NCBI GenBank assembly: GCA_002633005.1
Contig: NMRA01000163.1
Location: 1-30,876, forward strand
Reading direction: 5' to 3'
Source: Phoronis australis
Lineage: Eukaryota; Phoronida; Phoronidae
Length of the DNA stretch: 30,876 nt
In this document: positions 1 to 10,194 of the stretch, in pieces
Layout of the letters: every line of letters starts with the position of its first letter
Numbering within the stretch: the first letter of the stretch is position 1
Translations under genes and position numbers: made by a program
Notes under the pieces: model-generated
Database searches by the model: none
What the model saw: the letters and a program-made list of their open reading frames with translations, nothing else
What the model was told of the DNA's origin: nothing

Positions 1-308
1 GAGACATTCGTGTTAGTTGCCAGGGCCCACCTTGGGTATACTGCCACTGCTTTCGACGTTAAATTCCGCGCGTTAAATAATACTAGTGAGCCAAAGTCCA
101 CCATTCAAAGAATGACCAAGTCGCTATTAAATCTACAATACGGTTAAATGAAAACCAAGCTTTTAGAAGTGATAAAACCTACATGACTTCAATTTAAAAC
201 TGAAGTGAGAAAGTGTGTTTGCTGAAGGTATGAAATCACGGCTATCATTTTTCCGAAGGTTTTTAAGTCCACAAATACACGCAAGTACGAAAGCCCATAA
301 CTGCGAAA
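1..308. repeat. R2k long repeat, partial copy (left edge)
   Basis: This segment aligns by eye with 5436-5760, 6300-6800 and 13000-13310. Shared landmarks in the same order are CATTCGTGTTAGT near 7, CCAAAGTCCAC near 93, GAAGTGATAAAACCT near 167, AAGTGAGAAAGTGTG near 202 and CGAAAGCCCAT near 288. The copy starts outside the window. It is cut at 308-317 by the 318-2016 element and resumes at 2017. Reading frames in it are not shared between copies, so it is treated as non-coding. Confidence 0.8.
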
Positions 309-317
309 GCTAAAAGC

Positions 318-347
318 AAGGAGTGCACAAGTACAGGAGAGTTCACT
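318..347 (+). repeat. Left terminal inverted repeat of the 1.7-kb element
   Basis: The 30-bp arm pairs with 1987-2016. The outer 8 bases and the inner 12 bases match perfectly; all four mismatches lie in the 10 bases between. Confidence 0.85.
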
Positions 348-505
348 CCGCCATTTTACCATTCGCTGCACTGGTTACCTTATTCTCTTAAAGCTTCCTT
401 CAAAATCCATCATGGTTTTGTTTCATGTTTGAGTTCTTAACACGGCAATTATCGTTCCTTATAACAGTTCATACCTCCATGGACTACATAATTTGAATGA
501 TTGCT

Positions 506-535
506 CCTGGGGGTTCAGAGGGGAATTCCCCCAGG
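506..535. repeat. GC-rich hairpin CCTGGGGG...CCCCCAGG
   Basis: Perfect 8-bp arms at 506-513 and 528-535 are separated by 14 bases. It lies inside the 318-2016 element. No T-run or other sign of a terminator follows it; its role is unknown. Confidence 0.6.
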
Positions 536-573
536 TGCCAGCTAGGGGGTACCAGGCAAAAAACAAGGTGGGC

Positions 574-677
574 GCCAAATGGGTGTTGACCCCCTCCCAG
601 GGGGGTTACATGGGAGGAGTGCTAAACAGGTAAAAACCAATGGGTATGTATGCCAAATGGGTGTTGAGCCCCTCCCA
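574..677 (+). repeat. Duplicated 26-bp block
   Basis: The blocks at 574-599 and 652-677 both read GCCAAATGGGTGTTGA, then one differing base, then CCCCTCCCA. They start 78 bp apart. The duplication makes overlapping open frames on both strands here that are not coding. Confidence 0.7.
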
Positions 678-991
678 TCGTCACACATTTTGGTTGCTCC
701 CCTGACCATTGACAAACATGTTGCTCCCAGCTCACTGCTGGTTTCATCTACACCCAACAATTTCGCATGTGTTCCCTATTCAATGCACCAGGCTACTAGC
801 AATGCAGACAATTGTTTTGTGCAGTGGGTGTAACATAAGTGAGAAGAAGAAAGGAAGGCAATTCATCACTACCACAAAATCGTAATACAATTTTAGAACA
901 TTCCATTATTTCTTAGACATGCCAGTATAGGGTTCAATCCCACTCTCCTACTCACCAACAGTTACAAGTCACTTGCTAATCTGTAGAATAG

Positions 992-992
992 N
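992..992. other. Ambiguous base (N)
   Basis: A single N follows CTGTAGAATAG. It is an unresolved base call inside the 318-2016 element. Confidence 1.
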
Positions 993-1329
993 TTCTTCAT
1001 TCATGAACATGACTCCTCGAAGTGATGAGAGCATAACTTGCAGTTTTTGGACAAATAGGCTGCATCTCTATTCATAAGGTCAGCTCCCAGCGCTTGCACC
1101 TGAACAGAAATCAATGACTGAGAGACTCAGGAACAAACCTCATTCTCACTAGGTTCATAGAAGTCTGGTAGCCTACACTAAAGTACTGACACTACACTAC
1201 AGAATTCCTGTCGTACTGTGATTGTGATAGAGACGAAAGCGTTTTGGTTTCAACTGAAAAAAACTCGAACTCAAACGTCGATCCATGGAGTTTAACAAGG
1301 CCGCGCCCCCGCATCATTGACACATAGAA

Positions 1330-1421
1330 TTAAGTTTTCAATGACGCAGTGCTTAACTTAATTGGTCCAACTGGCTTAAGTTTTCAATGACGCAGTGCTT
1401 AACTTAATTGGTCCAACTGGC
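1330..1421 (+). repeat. Perfect 46-bp tandem duplication
   Basis: The units at 1330-1375 and 1376-1421 are identical, each starting TTAAGTTTTCAATGACGCAG and ending GGTCCAACTGGC. Complete identity between the two units suggests a recent duplication or homogenisation inside an otherwise older element. Confidence 0.95.
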
Positions 1422-1986
1422 ACATTAAAATTATGTTGATTTTTTTCACCTTTTCACCGAGACCCACGGATTCTCTAACGTGACTCATGACAGACTTGTG
1501 CCCCTACAGTGGCTGTGATTGTATCACGGCCATGTCACCAGTCATATTACCCATGGGCATGGGCATGGGTACGTTTTCCTAAATTATCCTTGCGATCGTA
1601 CGGGTGACATTTTGATTTGGAATTCATGGACTGCAAGTACCCAAAAAGCTGACGATCACATCGTACGTTCATCATAGTCCTTCCGCCGGCAGTCTAGCCT
1701 ACACTGCAAACCGAGCAGTGGCAACGGGATTGCGATCGACTTGTCTAACAACCGTGAACAACGCACAAAATGAAAGACAATATATCATATTATTGAATAA
1801 CAGATAACCCTTACCTTTCTGGATCCTTAGGAAACCTAAAAATGACACGTCTGGGGTTTTCGTGGATGAATTCATGCAATTTATCGCACTGCAAATTGCG
1901 TCCTTCCCCGTTTTATTGCTTCCTGGTTGACAGTTGCTTAGTCACCACTTGGCGGTGCTAGTAGTAGCGGTACCAGCGAACTCAAA

Positions 1987-2016
1987 AGTGAACTCTCCTA
2001 TACTACTACACTCCTT
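1987..2016 (-). repeat. Right terminal inverted repeat of the 1.7-kb element
   Basis: This is the inverted partner of 318-347, ending CACTCCTT, followed directly by the second copy of the GCTAAAAGC duplication at 2017-2025. Confidence 0.85.
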
Positions 2017-2564
2017 GCTAAAAGCTCAAACTTTAATGACATGAGGTTCTGAACGGTGATTTGGAGCAAAATATTTTGGGATATTAAACACTCGAAGAGC
2101 CAGTGCCTCTGGAAAAGATCCAAACACAGCAATGTGCACTGAGCTTTCGCTTTCATTTACATTTTCAAACTATGTTTTACCGCCACTAAAATTTTGCTGC
2201 TCCTTTGTCGTTGACTTTGAATAACTGGCTTCTGTTTTCGAGGCCTTATTTCGGACAAACTAACTTTCTTGTCTGTCGGAATCGTGAACCTTGGGCCCGA
2301 TATGGCATTTTTAAAAACAGTTTCATTTCTCGTGTTATGAGTGTTTGGACTTGAGAACCTTCAAACTATCGAAATACAATTATTTATATTAATGCAGTAT
2401 GAAACGCAGCCAACGTTAGTTTACCTTCATAAGTTTCATTCTAAATACTTCTCCTGTTTTGGTTATCCGTGGGTCGCAGCACATCGTTGGGGTATGGGTA
2501 TGGCTTGTAAATAGACAAAAACGTGTATTTTACAAACAACCGACAAAATCAAATTTTTCAATTT
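2017..2564. repeat. R2k long repeat, continuation of first copy
   Basis: R2k resumes after the 1.7-kb insertion: GAGGTTCTGAACGGTGATTT near 2042, GCAGTATGAAACGC near 2395, GGGTCGCAGC near 2470 and GGGTATGGGTATGG near 2491. All four are found in the same order near 6828-7310 and 13330-13840. It ends at TTTTCAATTTGCCAC, where the pearl/HINE-like element begins; the junction falls on a short stretch shared by both sequences. Confidence 0.8.
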
Positions 2565-3485
2565 GCCACTAAGAAGCGCCACAGTAGTCAATTTCGTCGG
2601 AACAAGACCTTGAGCCGACCTTTTTACAGCAAAAACATGTATGCCAATTTTTAAAATCATCCATAGAGTGGTTTAGTTGACAGAAGGGCGGACGAAAAAA
2701 AGACTCGAAAACAGTAAAAAATAGCCGATAGGTGCCGCAAAATACTCCCAATCCATCCGGAAATGAAAGACAGGCACCATTTCACTAATATATGCCTATC
2801 TGCCAAATTTTATGAAAATCAGTCAAAGAAACTTTGAATATACAGACTTTAGGTAAACCTAAAAAAATAAATTGCCACTAGGAGGCACACCGGTAGTCCA
2901 ATCCGTCCTGAAATCGTTGTCATCCGTTGTCAACTTAATACATGTATAAAGATACTTGCTAAATTTAATAAAGATCTTGTAGAGCCATGGGCTGGGCGCA
3001 GAATCAAAGGAAAATGCCACTAGGAGGTGTCACGGTAGTCGAAGTCGTCGGAAAGCCGTTGTCAGCTGCTTTCTTCACATTAAGAACATATATGCCAATT
3101 TTCACAATCATCCTTAGAGTGGTTTGATTGATGGAGGGGCAGGTGCCAAAAATATACTCGAGGGCAGTGAAATTTGCCACTAGGTGTCATCCGAAAACGA
3201 GAGGATAGCGTCATCTTATTGGCCCATGTGCCAAGTTTTATGAAAATCCGATGACCTTTGAAGAAACAGATATAAACGAAAAAAATGCCACCGGTAGGCG
3301 GATCCGTCCGAAATTCGTCGTCAACTGTCGTCAGCCTTATAGAAGCACATCTGCCAAATCTCATCAAGGTCCTGTGAGGATTTAAGAGATTCAGCTGTGG
3401 ACTCCATATCCCGGACGCCGGGACAACCGGGCAGGCAGAGATGACAAACACTCACATATACATGTAAATATGCGGGCGAATAAAA
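2565..3485. mobile_element. Pearl/HINE-like element, 5'-truncated copy 1
   Basis: It is built of ~150-bp core monomers starting GCCACTAGG: 2568 (type C), 2717 (degenerate A), 2872 (B), 3014 (C), 3173 (A, shortened) and 3283 (B). It ends at 3420-3485 with a GGACGCCGGGAC-like remnant, GAGATGAC, and a decayed terminal hairpin (CTCACATATACATG...ATATGCGGGCGAAT). The 5' terminal hairpin is missing. It replaces the middle of an R2k unit, which resumes at GTCTACATTTCTCT. Open frames on the minus strand, such as 3080-3451, are read-through of the repeat. Confidence 0.75.
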
Positions 3486-5435
3486 ACGTCTACATTTCTC
3501 TAACTTTAAAGCTTCGTACCAGAAATAGCTGTTCAAATTTACATGTATGTGACATTTCAATTCTATGATATAAATACCTTCTCCAAAATGAAAATGAAAT
3601 GCTCATATTTTAGAGCACTAACCGTATTTCATGCACATCTGGATCATTTTCTTCAAATGGAATTCGGTCTTGTTGTTAATGCCGGTGCCTTACTATCAAT
3701 GTGCGCTTGTTTTTTGTGCTAAATTCTATTGTTTTTGAGAAACTGTGCCCTGAGATCAGGTGTGAAACAGTGTACATCAATAAAGTCAGATGCCCGAATG
3801 ACTGGCGACTAAATTTTTCATTTCGCTTTTTCAAATCAAAGTGTCGGTCATATTTTGATGGCTCACAGGAGTACAAACGTTTAGTAAAAACCAAAAGATT
3901 CTATGATATTTACAAGTGAACGGAACCTTGATACCATCTCATGGTGCACGCCCTCAAAAAGAGGCAATTTTTGGGATTTCTAACCTTTTCGACTATGGTG
4001 TCATTTTAAGGTGATGGTTCATTGCTATCTTTGGTTCGTTGACAGTGAGGGCCAGGCCAGGGTCCAGCTAGTTAATATCCTGTATGACTCTAGAAAAACA
4101 TAGGGATTTGAGAACGTTCAAGGTATTGAGCTGTACACACTGCAGGATGAAACCCAAGTAACGATACTTTAGCTTTATAATTTTCGTCTTAAGTCTTTCT
4201 TCTTTCGTTCTGGTTAAACGAAGGTTATCTTTGGGTATGAAGTATAAATAGGAAAAAACGCGTATTGATAAAATTTACAAACAATCGACCTATCAATTGC
4301 TTTCAATTTGCCGTACGCAGATCAATTGAAAAATCTTTCTCCCTACACCGGCAGGAATCGACCACGGGAAGCACTGCTCAGCTTCATCTTGCTTCTGCAT
4401 CGGCACAGGGATTCAAATATTCCATTCAGCATGACTTTTGCGACCTTGAACGCCATCTAGATTAATTTGTGGTGTATGTCTTCGTATGTTAGGGCTTGTG
4501 TTTGTATGTTAGTGCTTTGCTGGGCGGGATTGGAAAGTGCGTTAGCGTTAACGCAAATCCACAGCCAAGAAAAGTAACAAACCTCTAGTTCAAGCGAATG
4601 GTAATACCATTGATAAATGGGCAGATCTGTCCATGGGATTAAAAGTGTGTCATCACGGCCTAAGCTTTTATACCTTAGAAGAACCCATCGTACAATTAAA
4701 AACCAGCCAACACTTAAAATATTTTACAGCGACCTGGAAACCACACAGTTGTCACAGGTGGAGAACTGTAACTGCACATATCACCAAGTCCAAAACGTTT
4801 TAATAACGAAATTTACACCCCTTTATCATCATTTGTATTTGGATAAGATAGCATCTTATGGCGCACGTCCTGATGGAAGAGGCAATTTCCGGGATTTTTG
4901 ATTTTTTCATTGGTTCAGCGACATCTGTAGCCCGTTGCCAGTGGTAGCGAGGTCAAGATCCTTCTAGTTCAGATCCTGTATGACCCTAGAAAAAGCGTCT
5001 ATATTTCTCTTGATTCAAAGGTGGCTATCTCAGAAATAGCAGTTCAGGTTTATGTAAAACGTTCACGTACTATGATTTAAACGTCTTTCACAAAAGGAAA
5101 GTGCAATAATCTCAATTTAGAACATCAACATTGTTTCTGAGATCACTTCTCGAAACTTTTCATCAAATGATTTCGATCATGTTTTGAGCGGTTGTTTAAT
5201 TAACAACTGGTCTTCGGTTTTTGCTAGCTTTTAATGGTTTTTAAGAGAACATGCCTTGAAACTAGATGTGAGTCATTGTGCATTAATAAAGACATATGCC
5301 TGAATGACTGGCTAGTAAAATTTTACACTTCACTTTTCCATATCGAAAAAATGTCGGTCATGTTTTGATGTCACACAGGAGCAAACGTGTAGTAAAACCT
5401 AGAAGCTTCTATAATGTTTACAAGTTAACGGAACC
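3486..5435. repeat. R2k long repeat, two rearranged copies
   Basis: Positions 3486-3930 carry the late part of a unit (CAGAAATAGC, then TGAGATCAGGTGTGAAACAG, then GGTCATATTTTGATGGC). Positions 3931-4140 repeat an earlier segment (CATCTCATGGTGCACGCC). From 4141 another unit runs from its GCAGGATGAAACCC landmark through CACGGGAAGCACTGCTCAGC near 4371, GTAACAAACCTCTAG near 4576, GGAGAACTGTAACTGCAC near 4760, and the AATAAAG-ATGCC-TGAATGACTGG block near 5290. The out-of-order join at 3931 shows that the array has recombined internally. Confidence 0.75.
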
Positions 5436-6299
5436 TTGACTCTTGTGCGATTCGTGTCAGTGGTCCTGCAGAATTTTTGGTATATTGTCATTGCTCGCAA
5501 TGTCAGATCTTGCATGTTAATGGTATACTGGTAAGCCAAAGTCAAATAGTTCGGCGAAAGGCCAAGTACCTAAAAGACCTAAAATAATGATAAAAGGAAG
5601 TCAACCCCTTGGAAACAATGAAATCATATGATCTGAACTGAAAACTACAAGTGAGAAAAAGTGTGGGTAAAGTTATGAAATACCGATATTCCTTGTTTTC
5701 AAAGACAAGCAAGTAAATAAATCCATCAATATCCACACAAGCCCGAAAGACCATTAGTTCGAAAACAAAAGATTCGAATTTTCATGTCACGAGGCATTTT
5801 GTACAGTAATTTCGAGCAAAATGTTTGGAGAGTTGTAAGCACGTGGCTTCTTAAAACGAATTCTTCGAACAGCCAGTGCCTTGGTAAATTATCCAAACAA
5901 CGTTTGGCAATGTGCACTGAACTGTCGCTTTTATTTTAATTTTCAACTTTTGGTTTTCCGCCTCTAAAATGTTGCCGCTCCTTTGTCATTAACTTTCAAT
6001 CACTGACTTCTCGTCTCTGAGATCGTCGAATTATTTTCGCACTAATAAGCTTTTTTGTCGAATTTGCGAACATTCAGGCTGATCGGGCTTTTTCAATGAA
6101 TTTTCATTTGTTGTATTATGGCCACTGATTTTAAAACCTTTAAGGTATTGAGCTGTACACTGCAGTATGAAACCCAAGCAACGATACTTTACCTTCATAA
6201 TTTTCTTCTTAAATCTTTCTTCTTTCGTTTTGGTTTAAAGAAGGTCGCAGGTTATCTTTGGGGTATGGGTATGGGTATGGCGTGTATATAGACGAAAAC
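5436..6299. repeat. R2k long repeat, copy ending early
   Basis: The unit starts at GATTCGTGTCAGTGGTCCTG near 5450, passes GAAGTCAACCCC near 5597 and GCAGTATGAAACCCAAGC near 6163, and stops at GGGTATGGGTATGGCGTG near 6261, where the next unit start follows directly. About half the unit is missing. The distance between the equivalent landmarks at 4141 and 6163 (2022 bp) gives the unit length. Confidence 0.8.
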
Positions 6300-6463
6300 A
6301 TACCTGTTGCCTCTGGTGTGATTCTTGTCAGTGGTCCTACAGAAATTTTGGTATACTGTCACTGTTCCCAATGTCAGATCTCGCATGTAGATGGTGTACT
6401 AGTCAGCTAATGTCAAATAGTTTGACGAAAGGCCAAGTATCTAAAAGGCATAGAATAATGTTA

Positions 6464-6618
6464 TCAAATAGATGTTGAAATGCCGTGCAATTACCGACGG
6501 ATAAGAATATAAAACAGTAAAACTAAAACGACGAGCGTCGGTACTAAAATATATTAAAATATCCACACGTTTCGAGCGATGAGCTCTTTGTCAAGGGTGT
6601 GCTACAGACTGTACAATG
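6464..6618 (-). mobile_element. 155-bp insertion with candidate 6-bp target duplication
   Basis: Compared with the parallel copy near 5570-5600 (AATAATGATAAAAGGAAG), this copy has 155 extra bases between ATGTTA at 6458-6463 and ATGTTA at 6619-6624, so ATGTTA is the likely target duplication. The insert carries an 8-bp inverted repeat (TACCGACG near 6493 with CGTCGGTA near 6535). On the minus strand it also has a hairpin followed by GAAACG. It has no coding capacity. This structure recalls the ribozyme-bearing ends of Penelope-like elements and retrozymes, but that assignment is inference. Confidence 0.6.
6568..6596 (-). ncRNA. Degenerate hammerhead-like hairpin
   Basis: On the minus strand the order is TTGACAAA, a perfect 4-bp stem GAGC/GCTC (6583-6586 with 6574-6577) closing a 5-base loop, then GAAACG. 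This is the order of hammerhead stem II and its flanking core strands (CUGANGA - stem II - GAAA). The first core strand is altered and the base after the GAAACGTGT segment does not give a clear cleavage site, so it is probably not active. Confidence 0.35.
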
Positions 6619-9146
6619 ATGTTAAAAGGAAGTCAACCCCCTAGAAAAATGAAATGATATGATCTGAATTGAAAATTTCAAGTGAGAAAAGTGTGGGCCA
6701 AAATTATGAAATCGCGGTATTCATGACTCCAAAGGTTTGCAAGTAAACAAATCCATCAATTCAAATATCCTCACAAGTCCGAGGGACCATTAGTTCGAAA
6801 GCTAAAAATTCGAAATTTCATGTTACGAGGTTCTGAACGGTGATTTCGAACAAATTGTTTGGAGATTTGTAAGCACGTGCCTCCCTGGAACCAATTCTTC
6901 CAAGAGCCAGTGCCTTGGTAAAGCATGCAAATAGAGTTTGACAAAGTGCACTGAACTGTCGCTTTTATTAACATTTTCAACTTTTGGAATATAGCCACTA
7001 AAATTTTGATGCTCCTATGTCGTTAAAGTTTGAATCACTGGCTTCTGGTTTCTTTAGTTGTCGAACTGTTTTCGAACCAATAAGCTTTTTGTTGAGTTTG
7101 TGAGCCTGCGGCCCGATAGGGCTTTTTGTAAAACATTTTCGTTTGTCGTATAATGGGCACAGATTTGAAAACCTTAAAGGTATTGAGCTTCAACCTATTC
7201 AATGCAGTATGAAACCCAAGCAACAATAGTTTACCTTCCTAATTTTCGTCTGAAGAACTGCTTCGTCCGTTTTGGTTATTCGAGGATCGCAGCGTATTGC
7301 TGGGGTATGGGTACTGCGTGTAAACACACAAAACGTGTATTGAAAAAATTTACAAACAATCGCCAAATCAACTATTTTCGATTTCTCACACGCAGATCAG
7401 TTGAAAATCCTTGTCCATACTCCACCAGAAATTGATACCGGGAACCACAGCCTAGCTCCATTCCGTTGCGGCATCTGTAGAGGAATTCATATAATGACAT
7501 TCAGAATACATTTTGTGACTTCGAACGTCAGTTGGATTAATTGTTGATGTTTTTAGGTTTGTTAGGACTGGTATTGGTATTTTATTGGAATTGTTGGCGG
7601 GATTAGAATGTGTGTTTGCATAAACGTTAATGCACAAGCAAGAAAAGCAACAAACGTCTAGTCCAAGCGAATGAAACTACAATTGATAGATGGATAGATC
7701 TATAGTCTATCTATTGGAATAAATGAGCGTCATAACGGCCAAAGCCTTGATATATGAGGAGAACCCAGGGTAAGTACAACTAAAATACAGCTAACACTAG
7801 AAATGTATTTCAACGACCTGGACAGCACAGTGTTATAACAGGGGGAGAACTTTAACTGCACGTGTCAGCCAGTCCAAAATGTTATCAATAACGAAAGTAA
7901 CGCACCACAGTCGCACCTTGTGTATCGGTAAGACAGCATCTCATGACGTACGCCCTCAAGGAAGAGACAATTTCCTGGATTTTTTACTTTTTCTATTCTA
8001 GTGTCATTACATGGTGACGGTTTAGTTACATTTTTGTTCGCTGCCAGTGGTGGCAAGGACAGCGTACTGCTACTTCGGATGCTGCGTGGCCCTAGAAAGT
8101 GTCCACATTTCTCTAATTTTAAAGGTTGATATCTTAGAAATAGCAGTTCAGATTTTTGTAAAATCTCCCATGTTATTGGCATATTGGTCAGCCTGTAGTT
8201 TGACTAAAGAACAAGTCCCTAAAGAAGAGCAACGCGGAGCGTTGAAATGCGCCCACGAATGGATCGCAAATGGTGTGCTTTTAGGGTTATTTATTTGTAT
8301 CATAAAATGGCCACAAGATGGCCAAAATCGTACAAGCCATCCAAAAACGGGAGCATGCCATATTTCATGAAAAACTGTCAAGGAACTTCAGAGAAACAAA
8401 GGAAAACAAAATAACATGAAATTGCCACTTGTGGGCACAGCGTTCGTTAGATCCGCCTGAAAGTCGTCCTCTGTTGTTATCTTCATATAAATACACTTAC
8501 TAAATTTAATAATCATCCTGAAGTGGGTTTAGGAGATATAGCAATGGGTGCAATACAAAGCGTAACTACCACTAGGAGCCGTCACACTAGTCAGTTGCCA
8601 TCATCAAACGTCCTCTTCGCACTGAAAACTTATACGCCAAATTTCAAAACTATCCCTAAAACGATTTCGTTGATAGAGGGGTGGACGCCAAAACAAGATT
8701 TGAAAACAGCAAAAATGGCGACTAGGTCGCGCAAAATACCCCAATTCCATCCAAAAACATAGATTTCTATATTCACAACTTTATGAAAATCTGTTGAGGA
8801 CCATTGAAGGTACAGACTGGTAAACGTAAAAAATCAAATTGCCACTAGGGGGCGCACCAGTAGTCAGATCCGTCCAAAAGACGTCGTCTTCCGTTGTCCA
8901 CATCATATAAATACACTCGCTTTAAATTAAGTAAAGATCCTGCAAACGGTTTAGGAGATACAGTCATGAGCGCAAAAAAACAAAAGTGCCACTAGGAGGC
9001 GCCGCAGTAGTCAAAGTCGTCGGAAAATCATCGTGAGCCGTCCACTTTAGTAAAAACATACATGCCAATTTTGAGAATTATCCTGAAAGTGGTTTCGTTG
9101 ATAGATGACTGGACGACAAAAAAAGACTCGAAAACAGTAACAAGAG

Positions 9147-9161
9147 CAACGCAGAGCGTTG
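9147..9161. repeat. 5' terminal hairpin of the nested element
   Basis: CAACGC and GCGTTG pair perfectly across AGA. The same structure is at 28441-28455, and with GGA as loop at 8230-8244, so it marks the left end of the family. Confidence 0.85.
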
Positions 9162-10109
9162 AAATGAGCCCACAATTGCACCGTATACGGTATCCTTCTA
9201 GGGTTGTTTATCGGTACTATAAAGTGGCCAGTAGAAGGCATATATGTAGTATGTTGTACTTTGCAAAATGGAAACGCATGGTCATTGTCTCCTCAATAGG
9301 CTAGGGGCAAAATGTGAGTGATCTTCATAATACAAGCACATCCAATACACCAGTTGCTTAAAGCACCACAGAAACATAGAATTAAAAACAAATTTACCAA
9401 CATACGAGATTAGCACAGCATTAGAATGCCAGAAACAAATTTCTACTTGGAACTTTTCCTTCATAGTCACGAACTAACACAAAGTATACACCTGAAGACC
9501 TATGAAATTACAGAGGTTAATGTAAAATACTTAAATTGCCACTAGAGCCATACCGGTAGTCAGAATCATCCTTAAGTCGTCATCGTCCGTTGTCAACATC
9601 ACATAAATACACTTGCAAAATTTAGTAAAGATCCTGCAAACGGTTTGGGAGATACAGCCATAGGCGCAAAAACAAACTGCCACTAGGAGGCCCCACAGTA
9701 GTCCAAATCGTCTGAAAATCATTGTCAGCCGTCTTCTTTATAGTAAGAACATACATGCCAATTTTCACAATCATCCTTTGAGCGGTTTGGTTGATAGAGG
9801 GGTGGACGCAAAAATACAGACTCGAAAACACTAAAAATGGCCACTAGGTGGCGCAAACTATGTCGAATCCATCTGAAAACGGGAGGATAGCGTCATCTCA
9901 CTAATAGGTGCCTACATACCAAATTTCATGAAAATCCAATAAGGACTTGTGAAGATACAAAGGTAAGCGTAAAAAATTAAAATTGCCACTAGGGGGCATA
10001 CCGGTAGTCAGATCCGTCCGAAAGTTCGCACATGCTGTCCCATTCATGAATGAAACATATGTGCCAAATTTCATGAACGTATGTCAAAGGGTTTTGGAGA
10101 TAGTGCAGC

Positions 10110-10152
10110 GGACGCCGGACGCCGGACGCCGCCCGGACGGACGGACGGACGG
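10110..10152 (+). repeat. GGACGCC repeats and GGAC tetranucleotide run
   Basis: Three GGACGCC units are followed by CCGGAC and about four GGAC units. A decayed form (GGACGCCGGGAC) sits at the same place in the copy ending at 3485. Tetranucleotide runs at this position are typical of pearl/DINE-1-type elements. Confidence 0.85.
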
Positions 10153-10166
10153 AGATGACGGCATAA

Positions 10167-10194
10167 TGCGTCCACATATAAATATGTGGGCGCA
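10167..10194. repeat. 3' terminal hairpin of the nested element
   Basis: The 13-bp arms at 10167-10179 and 10182-10194 pair with one mismatch (G-T) over a 2-base loop. The right arm contains the terminal GTGGGCGCA. In rolling-circle elements a 3' hairpin is thought to mark the transfer end; here that role is inferred. Confidence 0.75.

Larger units (their letters stand above)
318..2016. mobile_element. 1.7-kb non-autonomous DNA transposon with TIRs, inserted in R2k
   Basis: The left end (318-347) and the reverse complement of the right end (1987-2016) match at 26 of 30 positions; both begin AAGGAGTG and end GGAGAGTTCACT. The 9-mer GCTAAAAGC flanks both sides (309-317 and 2017-2025), and the interrupted R2k copy continues in register after it, matching GCTAAAAAT in the uninterrupted copy near 6800. 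The insertion is therefore directly visible. The boundary is ambiguous, because a 7-bp (CTAAAAG) or 5-bp (TAAAA) duplication is equally consistent if the TIR starts C or GC. A 9-bp duplication would fit a Mutator-like element, but no transposase frame is present to assign a superfamily. The interior holds a 46-bp tandem duplication, a GC-rich hairpin and a duplicated 26-bp block. It was probably mobilised in trans. Confidence 0.85.
6300..8224. repeat. R2k long repeat, nearly full copy
   Basis: The copy runs from TTCTTGTCAGTGGTCCTAC near 6323 through GAGGTTCTGAACGGTGATTT near 6827, GCAGTATGAAACCCAAGCAA near 7204, GGGAACCACAG near 7440 and GCATCTCATGACG near 7937 to AGAAATAGCAGTTCAG near 8135. 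It then jumps into a unit-start segment (ATATTGGTCAGCC near 8183, AGTCCCTAAAG near 8214). It carries the 155-bp insert at 6464-6618 and is cut at 8225 by a pearl/HINE-like element. Confidence 0.8.

Noticed and set aside
931-941. B-box-like GGTTCAATCCC followed by CTCACCA, as in a tRNA 3' half
   Set aside because: No A box or pairing 5' half lies at the expected distance, so no tRNA fold is possible.
1549-1572. CCATGGGCATGGGCATGGGT palindromic stretch
   Set aside because: Short repeated GGGCAT words without neighbouring structure; expected by chance slippage.
3080-3451. 123-codon minus-strand frame
   Set aside because: It runs through core monomers C, A and B of a repeat element, and the same frame is broken in other copies.
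8148-8381. Similar predicted proteins on the minus strand at 8148-8381, 9047-9241 and 28347-28562
   Set aside because: They resemble each other only because the same repeat leader lies in each; stops and frame breaks fall freely between copies, and the leader is a structural part of a non-autonomous element.
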